Origin: Nakamurella lactea DSM 19367
Lineage (GTDB): Bacteria; Actinomycetota; Actinomycetes; Mycobacteriales; Nakamurellaceae
Direction of reading: 5' to 3'
NCBI RefSeq assembly: GCF_000426645.1
Contig: NZ_AUFT01000017.1
Coordinates: 62,001 to 126,000, forward strand
DNA: 64,000 bases
Part shown: positions 48,152 through 55,279 of the stretch, in pieces
How the letters are laid out: every line of letters starts with the position of its first letter
Position numbering within the stretch: the first letter of the stretch is position 1
Notes under the pieces: model-generated
What the model saw: only the letters and a program-made list of their open reading frames with translations
Told to the model about the DNA's origin: nothing
Database searches by the model: none
Position numbers and translations under genes: made by a program

Positions 48152-50083
48152 GTGAGCACGGAGGAAGCTGCTGCCCGACCGGCGGAGCAGCCCGCTGCCG
48201 TGCCGCCGGACGAGCCTGCTGCCGTGCCGCCGGAGCAGCCCGCTGCCGCGCCGCCGGACGAACCGACCGACAAGTCGCCGATCGGGGCCGGGCGGAAGCG
48301 CCGCCGGCTGCGCGGCCGGATCCTGCTCGGGCTCGGCATCCTGCTGCTGGCCGTGGTCGGCTGGGTGGGTTTCCGTGCCTATCAGGCGTATCACCATCTG
48401 ACCGCGGCGAAAGGCGTCGTCGCAGACCTGCAGACCGAGTTCGATTCTCACGGCATCAGCGAGCCGGACACGCTGATCGCGCTGGCCGGGAAGCTGCGCG
48501 ACGAGGCCGCGGCCGCCCGGTCGGCGGTCGACGACCCGCTGTACCGACTGGCGACAGTGGTGCCCTGGCTGGGCGACAACCTCGACGCTGTCGGCCAGGT
48601 GTCCCGGGCCGTCGACGCGGTCGCCGCGCCGCTGCCGGCCGCAGCGGAACTCACCCGCTCGCTGGATGCCGGTCACCTGCTGCCGAAGAACGGGGCGATG
48701 GACCTGGCCGTCGTCCAGTCCGGTGCCACCAGCATGCTGGCGATGGACGGCGCCGTGAAGCAGGCGCAGGCGCTGGTCGCCGGCGTGGACCGCAGCCACC
48801 TGGTCGGCCCGGTCGACGATGCGGTGGCGCTGTTCCAACAGGAGCTGCCCAGGGTCGAGCGGATGACCGATGCCGGTGCCCGGCTCGGCCGGCTGGTCGG
48901 CCCGATGCTCGGTGCAGACGGGCCGCGCACGTATCTGCTGGTGTTCCAGAACCTGGCCGAGCCGCGCGCCACCGGTGGCATCTTCGGCTCCTACGCGGCG
49001 ATCCGGATCGACGACGGGAAGATGTCGATCACCGCCCAAGGGGCGGCCAGTCGGGACATCCCGGTCTTCGACCCGCCGATCGAGAAGGTCGACGCGGCAA
49101 CCACATCGCTGTACACCGACCTGGTCGCGCGCTATCCCACCGACGTCAATTTCACCCCCGACTTCCCATCGGCCGCGTCGACGTTCGCGAAGATGTACAC
49201 CGCGCGCACCGGCAGTCAGGTCGATGGCGTGGTGGCGATCGACCCGATGGTCGTCTCCCGGATGCTGGTGGCGCACGACCCGATCACCCTGGCCGACGGA
49301 CAGCAGCTGGATTCCGCGAACGCCGTCGAGTTCCTGCTGTCCGGCATCTACCAGCAGTTCCCGCGCTCCGGCGACGTGCCGGCCCGTGATGCCTACCTGG
49401 GTGCGGCCACCGCTGCGGTGTTCCAGGCGCTCACCTCCGGCGGCGGCGACCTGCGGGTGACGGTGAGCAACACCAAGGACATGGTCGATCAACGCCGGGT
49501 GCTGATCTGGAGCGCGCATCCCACCGAGCAGGCCGAGATCCTCACCACCGCGGTGAGTGGCCGGCTGCCGGACGACCCGCTCGGAGTTCCGAGCGTCGGG
49601 GTGTTCGTCAACGACGGCAGCGGCTCGAAGCTCGGCTACTACCTGGATGCCATCACCCGGTTGTCCGCGACCCAGTGCCATCCGGACGGCAGCCGGCAGT
49701 TGGCGCTGTCGGCCACCTTCGCCAACGATGCGCCGAAGACCGGGCTGTCGCCGTACGTGCTCGGCGGCGTCGGCACCGGCAAGCCCTATCAACTGCGCAC
49801 CAACATCCTGCTGTTCGCACCGACCGGTGGGTCGCTGGGTGCCGTACTGGTTGACGGCACGGCGGTGCCGACCCTGCGCGGCACCGATCACGGCCGGCAG
49901 GTCGCGGTCGTCACCCTCGACCTGATGCCGGGGCAGAAGGCCACCGTGACCGCCGACCTGGCGGCGCCGGATCCGGGCGACGGCAGCACGCTGGTCGACC
50001 CCCGGCTGATCACCACCCCGGGTCCGCGGCTCTGGGACAACCACGCCGAGCGTTACCCGGCCTGCGCCCCGGCGACGCCCTGA
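48152..50083 (+). CDS. DUF4012-family membrane-anchored protein
   Basis: The 643-residue protein has a Pro/Ala-rich N-terminus with three near-repeats of AAVPP(D/E)(E/Q)P, a basic patch GRKRRRLRGR, one membrane helix (~55-75) and a large outer part. LGADGPRTYLLVFQNLAEPRATGGIFGSYA is the characteristic motif of DUF4012, a family found with actinobacterial polysaccharide genes and distantly similar in arrangement to LytR-CpsA-Psr proteins. Its activity is unknown to me. I chose the GTG at 48152, preceded by GGAG, over the GTG at 48140. It diverges from the acyltransferase operon and marks the right end of the polysaccharide locus. Confidence 0.85.
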   Translation: MSTEEAAARPAEQPAAVPPDEPAAVPPEQPAAAPPDEPTDKSPIGAGRKRRRLRGRILLGLGILLLAVVGWVGFRAYQAYHHLTAAKGVVADLQTEFDSHGISEPDTLIALAGKLRDEAAAARSAVDDPLYRLATVVPWLGDNLDAVGQVSRAVDAVAAPLPAAAELTRSLDAGHLLPKNGAMDLAVVQSGATSMLAMDGAVKQAQALVAGVDRSHLVGPVDDAVALFQQELPRVERMTDAGARLGRLVGPMLGADGPRTYLLVFQNLAEPRATGGIFGSYAAIRIDDGKMSITAQGAASRDIPVFDPPIEKVDAATTSLYTDLVARYPTDVNFTPDFPSAASTFAKMYTARTGSQVDGVVAIDPMVVSRMLVAHDPITLADGQQLDSANAVEFLLSGIYQQFPRSGDVPARDAYLGAATAAVFQALTSGGGDLRVTVSNTKDMVDQRRVLIWSAHPTEQAEILTTAVSGRLPDDPLGVPSVGVFVNDGSGSKLGYYLDAITRLSATQCHPDGSRQLALSATFANDAPKTGLSPYVLGGVGTGKPYQLRTNILLFAPTGGSLGAVLVDGTAVPTLRGTDHGRQVAVVTLDLMPGQKATVTADLAAPDPGDGSTLVDPRLITTPGPRLWDNHAERYPACAPATP

Positions 50084-50223
50084 GTCGATCGCCGCGGGTC
50101 ACAAATGGCCAGGCACGATTCACTCGATAGGCGTAAGATATCCAGTTGAACCCGGAATCTGCCTGCTGAGAGTTACCATCAGTACTTAATAACTGGCCCG
50201 AGTGTGTGATGAGGGAACCGAGC

Positions 50224-50565
50224 ATGTTACGTAAAGCTACCGCCGCCGCAGTCGTCACGGCCGTCGCGTTGCTGACGATGGTCGTATCCGCCGCTCAGGG
50301 CTGGGCCGACACGGTCGCCCCGTACCCGGCACCCCCGGTGACCGGCAGCACGATCGCGCTCACCACCTCGTCGGCCGTCCCGCTCACCACCTCATCTGCT
50401 GTGGTGCCGCCCGCGCCGGTGCCGGTCCAGCCGGCCGTCGACCTGGCCTCCACCGGAGCCGGCTTGAACGTGGGGCTCACCGTAGGCATCGGACTGGCGA
50501 TCATCCTGCTCGGCATCACCCTGGTGGTGCTCGGCGCGCGTCGGTCCGGCCGCAAGCACGCCTGA
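50224..50565 (+). CDS. Small surface protein with a C-terminal LAxTG sorting signal
   Basis: The 113-residue precursor has a signal peptide (MLRKAT then a hydrophobic core, cleavage near WADT), a middle of only ~45 residues rich in Pro, Val, Thr and Ser with a repeated LTTSSAV, and a C-terminal cell-wall sorting signal: LASTG (74-78), a hydrophobic helix and the basic tail ARRSGRKHA. LAxTG is the recognition form of class E sortases of high-GC Gram-positives. No sortase gene is in the window. The mature part is too short for an enzyme; it may be a spacer or matrix-anchoring peptide. The ATG at 50224 is eight bases after GAGGG. Confidence 0.8.
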   Translation: MLRKATAAAVVTAVALLTMVVSAAQGWADTVAPYPAPPVTGSTIALTTSSAVPLTTSSAVVPPAPVPVQPAVDLASTGAGLNVGLTVGIGLAIILLGITLVVLGARRSGRKHA

Positions 50566-50602
50566 TCGTTCGTCAGCCCGGCGGGGATGAGAAGCTAGGG
50601 AC

Positions 50603-51502
50603 GTGCCCTCCCTCACACTCGCGCGCTCGCCCCGTACCCGCCGGCTGACGGCGGTCGCGGCCGCCGTCATTCTCGGTCTGTCACTGAACGCCTGCACCGA
50701 CCAGGTCGGCTCCGCCGCGACCGTCAACGGGCAGCGGATCGACGAGTCGTTCGTTTCGGCGACCACCGCCGCGCTGACGGCCGGCGCCGAGACTCCGCCG
50801 GGCAACAACGAGTTGCAGTTCCGGAACCGGCAGGTGCTCACCAACCAGATCCGGCACGACCTGATCACCCAGGCCGCCGCGGCCGAGAAGCTGACGGTCG
50901 ACGAGGCCCAGGTCAACGCGACCACCTCGGAGGGTGCAGAGCAGCTGCTGCAGGTGCTCGGCGGCGGTTACACCGAGGCTCAGGTGCCGCAGGCCGTCCG
51001 CGACACCCTGCTGGTGCTGCAGTTGGCGCAACGGGACCAGGGCAAGAAGGCCACCGACGTGCAGGTCAAGGCCGACATCATCAGCGGCTACGCCAACCGG
51101 GCCGAGGCGATCGCCGCCCGGGAGCGGTTCCTGGCCGACCCGGCCGCGATGAAGACCGCACTCACCGCGGCAGCCGCCGAACAGAAGGGTGGCACGCAGT
51201 CGATCAGCCTGCTCACCCAGCCGCAGTACGCCGGTTTCGGGCTGTACACCGAGCCGGTCGGCTCGATCGTGCTGGTCGACATCGACAACGGCGCCTCGCT
51301 GGCCAGGATCACCGAGCGCAAGGTCGTCGAGTCCGACCAGCTGGCCACCAACATCCAGAACGCCACCGGCGCCGACCAGTTCGCGCTGGCCTGGCTGGCG
51401 TTGGCCTCGTACGTACGCAACGAGCCGGTCACGGTCAACCCGCGGTTCGGCGTCTGGGATCCGGTCGCTCTGCAGGTAGTGCCTGCGCAGTCCGGGATCT
51501 GA
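50603..51502 (+). CDS. SurA-N-like lipoprotein (putative extracytoplasmic foldase/chaperone)
   Basis: The 299-residue protein has a lipoprotein signal peptide ending SLNA-C31. The mature part begins VGSAATVNGQRIDESFV, the typical start of SurA/PrsA N-terminal chaperone domains, continues with long helices, and has a C-terminal portion too different to call a parvulin isomerase domain; the usual PPIase motifs are not visible. It is probably a membrane-anchored chaperone on the outer face. The gene starts at GTG 37 bases after the LAxTG gene and ends three bases before mazG. A SurA-like lipoprotein beside mazG is a frequent arrangement in actinobacteria. Confidence 0.85.
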   Translation: MPSLTLARSPRTRRLTAVAAAVILGLSLNACTDQVGSAATVNGQRIDESFVSATTAALTAGAETPPGNNELQFRNRQVLTNQIRHDLITQAAAAEKLTVDEAQVNATTSEGAEQLLQVLGGGYTEAQVPQAVRDTLLVLQLAQRDQGKKATDVQVKADIISGYANRAEAIAARERFLADPAAMKTALTAAAAEQKGGTQSISLLTQPQYAGFGLYTEPVGSIVLVDIDNGASLARITERKVVESDQLATNIQNATGADQFALAWLALASYVRNEPVTVNPRFGVWDPVALQVVPAQSGI

Positions 51503-51505
51503 GCG

Positions 51506-52177
51506 GTGACCGTTCCCGAGATCGCCGGCGCTCGGCTGCTCGAGGCGGTTGCGGTGATGGACCGGTTGCGCTCGCCCGGTGGGTGCCCCTGGGACGCCGA
51601 GCAGACCCACACCTCGCTGCTGCGGTACCTCATCGAGGAGTGTTACGAGCTGGTGCAGGCGATCGAGGACGGGGAGCCGGCGGCCTTCCGTGAGGAACTC
51701 GGAGACGTGCTGCTGCAGGTGCTTTTCCATGCCCGGATCGCCGCCGAAACCCCTGCCGCCGACGGCGGTTTCACCATCGACGACGTCGCCGGCGACCTTG
51801 CCGAGAAGCTGCGGCGCCGTCATCCCCACGTCTTTGGCACAGCGGCCGGTGACCCGGCCGCAGCGGTGACCACCGCCACCGACCAGCAGGACCGCTGGGA
51901 CGAGCTGAAGAAGGCCGAACGCACCGCCAAGAACGGCCGGGCGCACGTGCTGGACGGGGTGGCGCTCGGTCAGCCGGCGGTGGCGTTGGCCGGCAAGCTC
52001 GGTTCCCGCGCCGCGAAGTTCGACGACCGCACGCCGCTGCCGGACGGCGATTCCACTGCCGAACAGATCTTCCGGCTGGCCTACGCTGCCGGCGCCCGCG
52101 GTGACGACCCGGAGACCGCGTTGCGGGCGGTTGCCAGGGCGCACGCGGAGCGGATGCGCGACACGGATCCGGCGTAG
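51506..52177 (+). CDS. mazG: Nucleoside triphosphate pyrophosphohydrolase MazG
   Basis: MazG hydrolyses (d)NTPs, including damaged ones, to the monophosphate and pyrophosphate. The 223-residue protein shows RLRSPGGCPWDAEQTH (21-35), the metal-binding EECYEL (44-49) and EELGDVLLQ (63-71), that is, the E-x-x-E...E-x-x-D set. It appears to have one full MazG domain followed by a second, degenerate half, as in mycobacterial MazG, which is somewhat longer. GTG start at 51506, three bases after the SurA-like gene. In mycobacteria mazG follows mfd, so this gene marks the resumption of the housekeeping order after the polysaccharide locus. Confidence 0.95.
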   Translation: MTVPEIAGARLLEAVAVMDRLRSPGGCPWDAEQTHTSLLRYLIEECYELVQAIEDGEPAAFREELGDVLLQVLFHARIAAETPAADGGFTIDDVAGDLAEKLRRRHPHVFGTAAGDPAAAVTTATDQQDRWDELKKAERTAKNGRAHVLDGVALGQPAVALAGKLGSRAAKFDDRTPLPDGDSTAEQIFRLAYAAGARGDDPETALRAVARAHAERMRDTDPA

Positions 52178-52228
52178 ATTTCGGGGCAGCCCGCCGCGCC
52201 GGACCCGGGCGGAACGGAAGGCGCCACC

Positions 52229-53659
52229 ATGGATCCGTTGCCCGTGGAGCCGCAGCACTTGGAGTCCCTGCACGTCGACCTGTTGGTGATCGGCTGGGGC
52301 AAGGGCGGCAAGACGCTGGCCGGCACCGTCGGCCGGTCCGGCAAGCGCGTCGCCATGGTCGAGCAGTCGGCCGACATGTACGGCGGCACCTGCATCAACA
52401 TCGGCTGCGTCCCGACCAAGACCCTGCTGCATGACGCCGATCAGGCATCGGTCCGGGGTGGCGATCGCCGGGCTGGGTACGCCGCGGCGATCGACCGCAA
52501 GAACCGGCTGACGGCGGCCATGCGGGCCAAGAACTTCGCCATGTTGGACACGGTGGACACCGTCACCACGATCACCGGTAGGGCCACCTTCACCGGCCCG
52601 AAGCAGGTGGAGGTGACCGGCGGCGACGACCGGCTGACGATCACCGCCGACACCGTGGTGATCAACACCGGCGCCCTACCGGTGCTGCCGAAGATCCCCG
52701 GCATCGACGGCCGCAGGGTGCTCACCAGCACCGACCTGATCGCCGGCACCGAGCTGCCCGGCCGGCTGGCGGTGATCGGCGGCGGATCGATCGGTCTGGA
52801 ACTGGCGAACATGTACCGGGAGTTCGGATCCGAGGTCACCGTGCTCGAGGGCGCGCCGGCGATCCTCGGCCGGGAGGACGACGATGTGGCGGCCGCGGTC
52901 CGGGAGATCCTCACCGACACCGGAATCACGTTGCTGGAGGGCGCATCGGTCACCGAGATCGTCGACGGTGCCGATGCCGCCACCGTCCGCTACACGGTCG
53001 GGGAGCGGCCGGGCTCGGTCGCGGCGGACGCGGTGCTGGTGGTGGTCGGCCGCCGGCCGAATACCGACGGACTCGGGTTGGCCGCGGCGGGTGTTCAGCT
53101 GACCGAGCGCGGCGCTGTCCGGGTCGACGAACACCTGCGCACGACGGCCGACGGGGTGTTCGCGGTGGGGGACGTGAACGGCGGTCCGCAGTTCACCTAC
53201 GTCTCGCTGGACGACAACCGAATCGTGCTGGATCAGCTTGCCGGGCAAGGGGTCCGGTCCACGGCCGATCGGGTGGCGGTGCCGGCCACCACCTTCATCA
53301 CGCCGCCGCTGGCGCGGGTGGGGATGACGGAGCGGGAAGCGGTCGACGCCGGACACGAGGTGCTGGTCGGGAAGAAGAAGGTCGCGGAGGTCGCGGCGAT
53401 GCCGCGGCCGAAGGCGGTCGCCGAACCGCGCGGGCTGCTCAAGCTGGTGGTCGATGCCGACACCGATCAGTTGCTCGGCGCGGCCTGGCTCTCGGTGGAC
53501 GGCCAGGAAGTGATCAACCTGCTGGCGCTGGCCATCCGTACCGGGGTCACCGCGAGCACGCTGCGGGACTCGATCTGGACGCATCCCTCCACCACCGAAG
53601 GGCTCAACGAGGTGCTGGGCACGCTCGTGCCCACCCGGCTGGGCCGCGCTCGAGCCTGA
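52229..53659 (+). CDS. RclA-like pyridine nucleotide-disulfide oxidoreductase
   Basis: The 476-residue flavoprotein has FAD-binding DLLVIGWGKGGKTLA, the redox pair C55-x4-C60 in GGTCINIGCVPTKTLLHDA, an NAD(P)-binding VIGGGSIGLELANMY, the second FAD contact GVFAVGDVNGG and a dimerisation domain with THPSTTEGLNE in place of the lipoamide dehydrogenase HPT motif. GWGKGGKTLA and the CVPTKTLLHDA segment are typical of RclA/YkgC, a copper-dependent reductase induced by reactive chlorine in Escherichia coli. Mercuric reductase is less likely because the C-terminal Cys pair is absent. ATG at 52229 follows GGAAGG. No dedicated regulator is next to it. Confidence 0.88.
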   Translation: MDPLPVEPQHLESLHVDLLVIGWGKGGKTLAGTVGRSGKRVAMVEQSADMYGGTCINIGCVPTKTLLHDADQASVRGGDRRAGYAAAIDRKNRLTAAMRAKNFAMLDTVDTVTTITGRATFTGPKQVEVTGGDDRLTITADTVVINTGALPVLPKIPGIDGRRVLTSTDLIAGTELPGRLAVIGGGSIGLELANMYREFGSEVTVLEGAPAILGREDDDVAAAVREILTDTGITLLEGASVTEIVDGADAATVRYTVGERPGSVAADAVLVVVGRRPNTDGLGLAAAGVQLTERGAVRVDEHLRTTADGVFAVGDVNGGPQFTYVSLDDNRIVLDQLAGQGVRSTADRVAVPATTFITPPLARVGMTEREAVDAGHEVLVGKKKVAEVAAMPRPKAVAEPRGLLKLVVDADTDQLLGAAWLSVDGQEVINLLALAIRTGVTASTLRDSIWTHPSTTEGLNEVLGTLVPTRLGRARA

Positions 53660-53688
53660 AGCGCGCTCGAACCTGAAGAAGGAAGTGA

Positions 53689-54501
53689 ATGACGATGGCC
53701 GACGCCGGAACCTTCGATGCCAGGGCGGCGCAGTGGCAGGAGTGGTGGAGCTCGCTGGCCGACCCGGCCCGGCACGTGCTGCTGTCGCTGGCCAAGGTCG
53801 GCCCAGGCACCCGGCTGCTGGATGTCGGTTGCGGTAGCGGTGAGTTGGCCGCGATGGCGGCCGATCTGGGAGCCGACGTCAGCGGCGTCGATGCTTCCGA
53901 CAACATGGTGCTGATCGCCGGGAACACCGTGCCGCGGGCCGACATCCGGCAGGGTTCGTCCGAGCGGCTGCCGTGGCCCGACGACTCGTTCGACGTGGTG
54001 ACCGCCGTCAACTCGTTCCAGTTCTCCGACGACGTGACGGTACCGGTCACCGAGGCCGTCCGGGTGCTGGCGCCCGGTGGCGTGCTGGCGGTCTGCAACT
54101 GGGCCGAGCGCGAGCACCAGCAGGTGCGGGAGGTCGACGACGCGGTCGCTGGATTGGGCCCGGAACGCGCCGGACCGTCGGTGCGCGACCCGGACGTGCG
54201 CAGTGCCGGTGTGCTGGAGGAACTGCTGGAAGGGGCCGGGCTGCGGGTGACAGCGGCCGGCGAGGTGCCGGTTCCGTACGAATTGGCTGACGAGCGGGAA
54301 CTGTTGCAGGCCTTCGCCTTCGAGCTGCCCGACGTGCTTCCCGAGCACGTCACCGACCAATTGGTCGCCACCACCGTCGAGCGAGCGGCCGCGCCCTACC
54401 GGCTGGATGACGGCAGCTATCGCTTCGAGAACATCTTCCGGTACGTGCTGGCGACCGCGCCGAGGCGGGCCGCGGGGCGGGGCGCCGCCGGGCGTGCCTG
54501 A
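53689..54501 (+). CDS. Class I SAM-dependent methyltransferase
   Basis: The 270-residue protein has the methyltransferase type 11 pattern: motif I LLDVGCGSGELA (~44-55), the acidic loop VSGVDASDNMV, RQGSSERLPWPDDSFDVVTAVNSFQF and VLAPGGVLAVCNW. No substrate-specific feature is visible. The ATG at 53689 lies five bases after AAGGA, and an alternative ATG is two codons further. It follows the RclA-like gene by 29 bases and may be co-transcribed. The C-terminus (RRAAGRGAAGRA) is low-complexity. Confidence 0.88.
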   Translation: MTMADAGTFDARAAQWQEWWSSLADPARHVLLSLAKVGPGTRLLDVGCGSGELAAMAADLGADVSGVDASDNMVLIAGNTVPRADIRQGSSERLPWPDDSFDVVTAVNSFQFSDDVTVPVTEAVRVLAPGGVLAVCNWAEREHQQVREVDDAVAGLGPERAGPSVRDPDVRSAGVLEELLEGAGLRVTAAGEVPVPYELADERELLQAFAFELPDVLPEHVTDQLVATTVERAAAPYRLDDGSYRFENIFRYVLATAPRRAAGRGAAGRA

Positions 54502-54803
54502 CAGCGGCCAGGATGCCCGGGACCCGCCGGCTCTTGCGGCGTTCAAATGCGTCAGTGGACGTAGCGCTGCCGTTGGGCCTGGGTCGACGAAGGCGCCGTC
54601 CTCGTCCTGCCCGCGACGCACCACGCCCCGTCCAGGCTGCCAGGCCAGAGCTGTATGGCAGACCTGCCGAGCAGGTCGACATCGAGCGCGTTGATCAGTT
54701 CGGTGAACACCTCGACGACCCGGCGGTCGACCGCCGCCCGCAGTCTGCTCCAGGTCCGATAGCGGCGCTCCATCGACGATGACGAAACCCAGGCAGCAGC
54801 ACG
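54502..54803. other. Non-coding stretch, possibly with gene remnants
   Basis: About 300 bases between the methyltransferase and the small membrane protein contain no intact gene. A minus-strand frame at 54552-54773 encodes ERRYRTWSRLRAAVDRR and SLDGAWCVAGR, which faintly recall IS5-type transposase starts, but it has no proper start signal, no ends and no terminal repeats. Confidence 0.3.
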
Positions 54804-55139
54804 CTATATGGCGATGGCGCCGTTCGTCTGCCGAGCGCCACTGTTGATCGGGATCGCCGCCTCGGTGCCGGCCATCCAGACCGCGAAGGTCGCCACGCCG
54901 GCGTTGAAGGCCACCAGGCGCCGGTCCCAGCGGGTCTCCCCGGTGCGCGCGCCGCGACCCACCAGGGCCAGGCCGCCGGTCAGGTTCAGCAGCCCCCACA
55001 CCGCGTTCACCGCCGGTGAGGAGTCCTTGCCCGCCAGCGGGGTGAGATGCCGACGCCCGGTGACCGCGGAAGCCAGGTGCGGCCCGCAGTTTCCGACCAG
55101 CAGCCCGCCCAGAAAACAGATCGTTCGATTCGAGACCAT
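54804..55139 (-). CDS. Small membrane protein of unknown function
   Basis: The 111-residue protein starts at the ATG at 55139 (longer frames add polar, unlikely residues). It has three probable membrane helices: ~4-25 (FLGGLLVGNCGPHL), ~44-62 (AVNAVWGLLNLTGGLALVG) and ~76-96 (LVAFNAGVATFAVWMAG). No motif beyond this is recognised and I make no functional call. The gene is isolated and diverges from the HNH gene. Conserved-looking Asn/Gly/His near NCGPHL may be of interest. Confidence 0.6.
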   Translation of the reverse strand: MVSNRTICFLGGLLVGNCGPHLASAVTGRRHLTPLAGKDSSPAVNAVWGLLNLTGGLALVGRGARTGETRWDRRLVAFNAGVATFAVWMAGTEAAIPINSGARQTNGAIAI

Positions 55140-55279
55140 GCCCACCGTCCTGTCGTCGTAGTCGTTTCGCGCTGTTCCGCCCCGAGATGGGCCCCGCGCA
55201 TAGGCGAGGCTACTCAGCAATTCAACCGGAAGCAGGCGATCAGAGGGCACTGTCGGTGCCGGGTTCTAGGGTTGTTGGC

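Noticed and set aside
52229-53659. Assignment as mercuric reductase or dihydrolipoyl dehydrogenase.
   Set aside because: There is no C-terminal Cys pair or N-terminal metal-binding domain for mercury, no mer genes, and the HPT motif of lipoamide dehydrogenase is changed to HPSTTE as in RclA-like proteins.
54552-54773. Minus-strand frame with weak similarity to the start of IS5-type transposases.
   Set aside because: Too short, no start signal, no terminal inverted repeats or target duplication; similarity is only a few residues judged by eye.
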